Shown here piece by piece: positions 61,532-64,000 of a stretch of 64,000 nt of DNA. Each line of letters starts with the position of its first letter. Positions within the stretch are counted from its first letter, which is position 1. A model generated the notes under the pieces. That model had not been told where the DNA came from, ran no database searches, and saw only the letters and a program-made list of their open reading frames with translations. This DNA comes from Chlorobiaceae bacterium (GTDB taxonomy: Bacteria > Bacteroidota > Chlorobiia > Chlorobiales > Chlorobiaceae), in the NCBI GenBank assembly GCA_013334865.1, contig JAAXWS010000010.1, positions 1 through 64,000 on the forward strand. The letters are read 5' to 3'. Position numbers and translations under genes: made by a program.

Positions 61532-63445
61532 TTATACTGCTGCTTTCATTTCTCTGCGCTCCACCGTCAGGCCCGGTGCCTCGTCCGGGGTTGCCACCAG
61601 CCTGATGACCTGGCTCCCGATCTCGGGGATCCCCTCGGTCAAACTCTCGGCTCCGTCGATGAACACCGGGGCGTGTATCCCGAAATGGCCTCCCAGCACC
61701 TCGATGATCCTGATCCCCGCCAGAATCCTGTGCCCGGTGTTGGCATCGCTGTACGGCACCATCGCCCCGTCCGGCGATGGGATGAGCGTTTCGCAGGTCT
61801 CGCGCAACCCGCCGTTGATCTGGTCCTCGAACAGCCGGAACGAGAGCGGCGCGAACTTTTCCGAAACCCGCCCCTCCAGCATCCCGACCTTTGCCCGGGT
61901 GAACTCCTCGCACAGCATCAGCCTCCTGTCCAACTCGTCCAGTTCGGCCCCGAGCCGTTTTTGGTCTGCCTTCAGCTCCTCGATGCGTCGCTCCGATTGC
62001 GCCGCGATCTTGATGTTTGCCGCAGCGTCGTCATGTCGTTGAATCTGCTCCCTGAGCTGTTGGATCTCGGTGTCGATCGTTGCCGTGTCGGCCGTCCCCT
62101 GCGAGGTGAGCTTCAGTTGCAGGCTCGCCAGTTCAGCGTTCAGGATGGCAAGACTCGGGCCTTCCGGATCGACAAGAGCAGCAACCTGTTCCTCCAGCTC
62201 CTCCTTCCTGCCCCGCACTTCATCCCACTCGGCGTTGGAGGCCTTGATCTCCAGATCGATCTTCTCGATCCGCTCCTTGTTGGTCCGCCCTGCCTCCTGT
62301 ATCGCCCCCAATCGTGCGGCCCGGTCATGGTTGAACTTTGCCAGCACTTCGCCGGCCTTCTGCTCCGGCAGCGGCTGACCGCAGAGGCTGCAGGTCGCGC
62401 TCGGGGCTTCGGCCTTGACGCGGTCGCGATACTCGTCACGCAACTGCTCGTTCTGTTGCCCGAGTCGTGTCCGCTCCTGCTCCAGCGCGATGCAGCGGGC
62501 ATCCAGCCGCTCCATTCCATACCGGCACTCCCGCGCCTCGGCGTTGAGTTGCCGACGCCGCTCCTCGACCTCCATCACTACCCGCTGGTGCTTCAGTGCG
62601 GCCTCATCGATTTGCGCCTTTTTGTCGGCAATCAACGTCCTGACCTCACTCGTGTCACCGGCCAACACCGCAGCCCTGTTGTTCTGGAGGCCCGAGAGCC
62701 TTGCTGTCAGACCGGAATAGCTTGCCCCCTGCGGAGGCATGCACGCCCCGTCTCCTGGAATGCTCCGCTTGGCCTCGTCGACCCGCGCCGGAATCACGTT
62801 GAGTTCGTCGGTAATCTTCGGCCGCCGCCCCCGCAACATCTTGATCGTGTCGTCGTACGACCGCCCATCCATGATCGCGGGGATCTCGATGAAGCGATCA
62901 CCATGGGCGGCGATCACGTCGGTATCCGCAATGGACCCGATCACCTCAAGAAGAATCTTCCTCCGGTCCTGCCAGCGCATCGAATTGAAATGCGTGATGC
63001 TTGAAAGCATCCTGAACAGGTCTTCGCGAACAAGCTCTGCCACCTCGTCCTGATACTCTTTCTGCTTACGCGGAACCTCATGGACGAAATAGGTGGTCTC
63101 GTGACCTCCGAACTCCGGGCTCTGGCTCCCACGCTTCTTGGCCCACTTCTCTGTCATGACCTTCCGCAGGCTCAACTCCTTCCCATCAACCTCAAGCACC
63201 GCCTCAACCTCATGTTCGAGAAAGTGGATCTCCTGACCCGACTCGTCGAGCGTCTTGACTGAGAACGAAGTGTCGCCGACCTGATTCTTCCCGAAAAACA
63301 ACCATGAGAGCGCATCGGCCAGCGTACTCTTCCCGCTCCCGTTGCGCCCGTAAATGCTCACCCAATCGCTCTCAGCGGCATCGAGCATGAAGCTCTTGAC
63401 GCCCTTGAAATTCTTGAGTCGCAGCCTCCGCAACCTGATATCCAT
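61532..63445 (-). CDS. Rad50/SbcC-like ATPase with zinc hook
   Basis: 637 residues. MDIRLRRLRLKNFKGVKSF then SIYGRNGSGKSTLADAL is the Walker A of SMC/Rad50/RecF-type ATPases. Long coiled coils flank ATCSLCGQPLPEQ (about 350), a CxxC zinc hook. The C-terminal AGIRIIEVLGGHFGIHAPVFIDGAES holds the Walker B. Rad50-like proteins drive nuclease partners; no SbcD gene is adjacent, but an MBL hydrolase is. The strong GGGAGAAGG site sets the start; a 67-residue extension upstream is rejected. Confidence 0.88.
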   Translation of the reverse strand: MDIRLRRLRLKNFKGVKSFMLDAAESDWVSIYGRNGSGKSTLADALSWLFFGKNQVGDTSFSVKTLDESGQEIHFLEHEVEAVLEVDGKELSLRKVMTEKWAKKRGSQSPEFGGHETTYFVHEVPRKQKEYQDEVAELVREDLFRMLSSITHFNSMRWQDRRKILLEVIGSIADTDVIAAHGDRFIEIPAIMDGRSYDDTIKMLRGRRPKITDELNVIPARVDEAKRSIPGDGACMPPQGASYSGLTARLSGLQNNRAAVLAGDTSEVRTLIADKKAQIDEAALKHQRVVMEVEERRRQLNAEARECRYGMERLDARCIALEQERTRLGQQNEQLRDEYRDRVKAEAPSATCSLCGQPLPEQKAGEVLAKFNHDRAARLGAIQEAGRTNKERIEKIDLEIKASNAEWDEVRGRKEELEEQVAALVDPEGPSLAILNAELASLQLKLTSQGTADTATIDTEIQQLREQIQRHDDAAANIKIAAQSERRIEELKADQKRLGAELDELDRRLMLCEEFTRAKVGMLEGRVSEKFAPLSFRLFEDQINGGLRETCETLIPSPDGAMVPYSDANTGHRILAGIRIIEVLGGHFGIHAPVFIDGAESLTEGIPEIGSQVIRLVATPDEAPGLTVERREMKAAV

Positions 63446-63656
63446 TACCTTCTCCCGTTTCGTTGATAGTGACCTCCCCATGCTTAACGCACTTCTCATG
63501 TAGCAGCCATCGCGCACCCCCAAGAGCAAGAATGGCTGCGAGCACAAGCAGGCTTCCGCCGGCGATGTACTGCAGCCATTCCGCACCCCCGTTGACCTGT
63601 TGCTCGTAGAACGCACAGAATCCAATGAGTGACGCGATACCCGCAAGGTGTTTCAT
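63372..63656 (-). CDS. Small membrane protein
   Basis: 94 residues with two hydrophobic segments (MKHLAGIASLIGFCAFY and YIAGGSLLVLAAILALGGARW) and a polar C-terminus. Its 3' end overlaps the ATPase start by 74 bp; its start overlaps the stop of the tiny upstream ORF. Function unknown. Confidence 0.55.
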   Translation of the reverse strand: MKHLAGIASLIGFCAFYEQQVNGGAEWLQYIAGGSLLVLAAILALGGARWLLHEKCVKHGEVTINETGEGNGYQVAEAATQEFQGRQELHARCR

Positions 63657-63790
63657 ACCCCGCCACCACTGATGATGATTGAGGTCGCTCCGTCCCGGTA
63701 GACGATCTCCGTCCGCTCCGGCATCCCGATCTCGTAGTGGCTGGTTGTCCTCTGCATCAGCAGGTAGAGGCTCCTGATGATCTCCTTCAT
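63653..63790 (-). CDS. Tiny ORF (45 residues) behind a strong ribosome site
   Basis: MKEIIRSLYLLMQRTTSHYE then a beta-like tail rich in Ile and Gly. Preceded by GGGAGGAAAAA and coupled to the next gene by ATGA. No family recognised. Confidence 0.5.
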   Translation of the reverse strand: MKEIIRSLYLLMQRTTSHYEIGMPERTEIVYRDGATSIIISGGGV

Positions 63791-63805
63791 TTTTTCCTCC
63801 CGTTT

Positions 63806-63997
63806 TCAGGCTACCGCCTCCTTGGCAGACTGCTTGTTGTACAGTCGATCAAACGCATCCCAAACGTCTTCAGACCTCCACGCAACGGTTCTTTCGGAAA
63901 GGGGTATCGGTTTCGGGAATCGTCCCATCTGCATTCCCCGCCACCACACCGTCTTGGAGACGGGGATGATCTCCAGGACTCGCCGCATCCGCATCAA
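63806..63997 (-). CDS. AlpA-type regulator/excisionase (cut by window edge)
   Basis: 63 residues visible. VLEIIPVSKTVWWRGMQMGRFPKPIPL then RTVAWRSEDVWDAFDRLY is the AlpA/MerR-like HTH pattern (IPVSxxTWWxGxxxGRFPKP, VAWR). Such proteins are excisionases or transcription regulators of mobile elements. The true N-terminus probably lies beyond the window. Confidence 0.8.
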   Translation of the reverse strand: MMRMRRVLEIIPVSKTVWWRGMQMGRFPKPIPLSERTVAWRSEDVWDAFDRLYNKQSAKEAVA

Positions 63998-64000
63998 TTC

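Noticed and set aside
61493-63004. A 503-codon open frame on + across the Rad50-like ATPase
   Set aside because: Leucine/proline-rich antisense translation; the minus strand shows Walker motifs and a zinc hook.
1-64000. CRISPR array
   Set aside because: The direct repeats seen are 7-14 bp tandem units without unique spacers of constant length; no cas gene is present.

Overview
The window is about 26 kb of green sulfur bacterial (Chlorobi: Chlorobium/Pelodictyon/Chlorobaculum-like) chromosome followed by at least 37 kb of a siphovirus-type prophage that runs off the right edge. The lineage call rests on the crtC-petC-petB block (carotenoid 1,2-hydratase, Rieske protein, cytochrome b with a Pro/Ala-rich N-terminal extension), a 70-residue candidate chlorosome envelope protein, and generally GC-rich, codon-biased DNA. 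I cannot name the species.

Chromosomal part (1-26 kb): the start of a probable IS256-type transposase at the left edge; purH (-) divergent from purN-queE-GT2 glycosyltransferase-nfo (+); ftsX (-); tRNA-Ala(GGC) with a bidirectional terminator; a four-helix membrane protein; purF (+); a DksA/TraR-like regulator lacking three of four zinc cysteines; ileS (-); the chlorosome candidate; a nucleotide-sugar locus on the minus strand (rfbA, rfbC, rfbD, rfbB, manC) that would supply dTDP-rhamnose and GDP-mannose; a CysQ/IMPase-like protein that has lost its metal-binding motifs; a 1158-residue GH13 glycosidase (+); and crtC-petC-petB (-). Short tandem repeats of several unrelated types sit at the gene junctions of this half.

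Prophage part (about 26.3-64 kb): nearly all genes are on the minus strand, so the phage reads right to left. From the right: AlpA-like regulator (partial), two tiny genes, a Rad50/SbcC-like ATPase with a zinc hook, RecT, an MBL-fold hydrolase, RusA, a DnaD-type replication protein, an AP2-like protein, then an operon with DUF488, a methyltransferase-like/acyltransferase-like fusion and a ParB-like protein (a candidate DNA-modification cassette), terminase, portal and minor head protein. After a roughly 7-kb accessory block come the prohead protease, capsid, connectors, tail tube, frameshifting tail-assembly chaperones, tape measure, a tail-hub set matching the order of gene-transfer-agent gp12-gp15 families, and a lysis cassette ending in a strong terminator. 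A HigB/HigA-like toxin-antitoxin pair with a perfect operator palindrome lies between phage and chromosome.

The accessory block (43.2-50.5 kb) interrupts the head genes. It holds an attC-like integron recombination site, an AT-rich restriction-modification system, RadC and a set of small genes, a frameshifted tyrosine-recombinase remnant and a DUF4160/DUF2442 pair. A 12-14 bp motif (TTTTGTCCGTAAA on the minus strand) is present at the head of three phage transcription units, each followed at 18-19 bp by TAnnKT. It looks like a phage-specific promoter element that ties the modules together.
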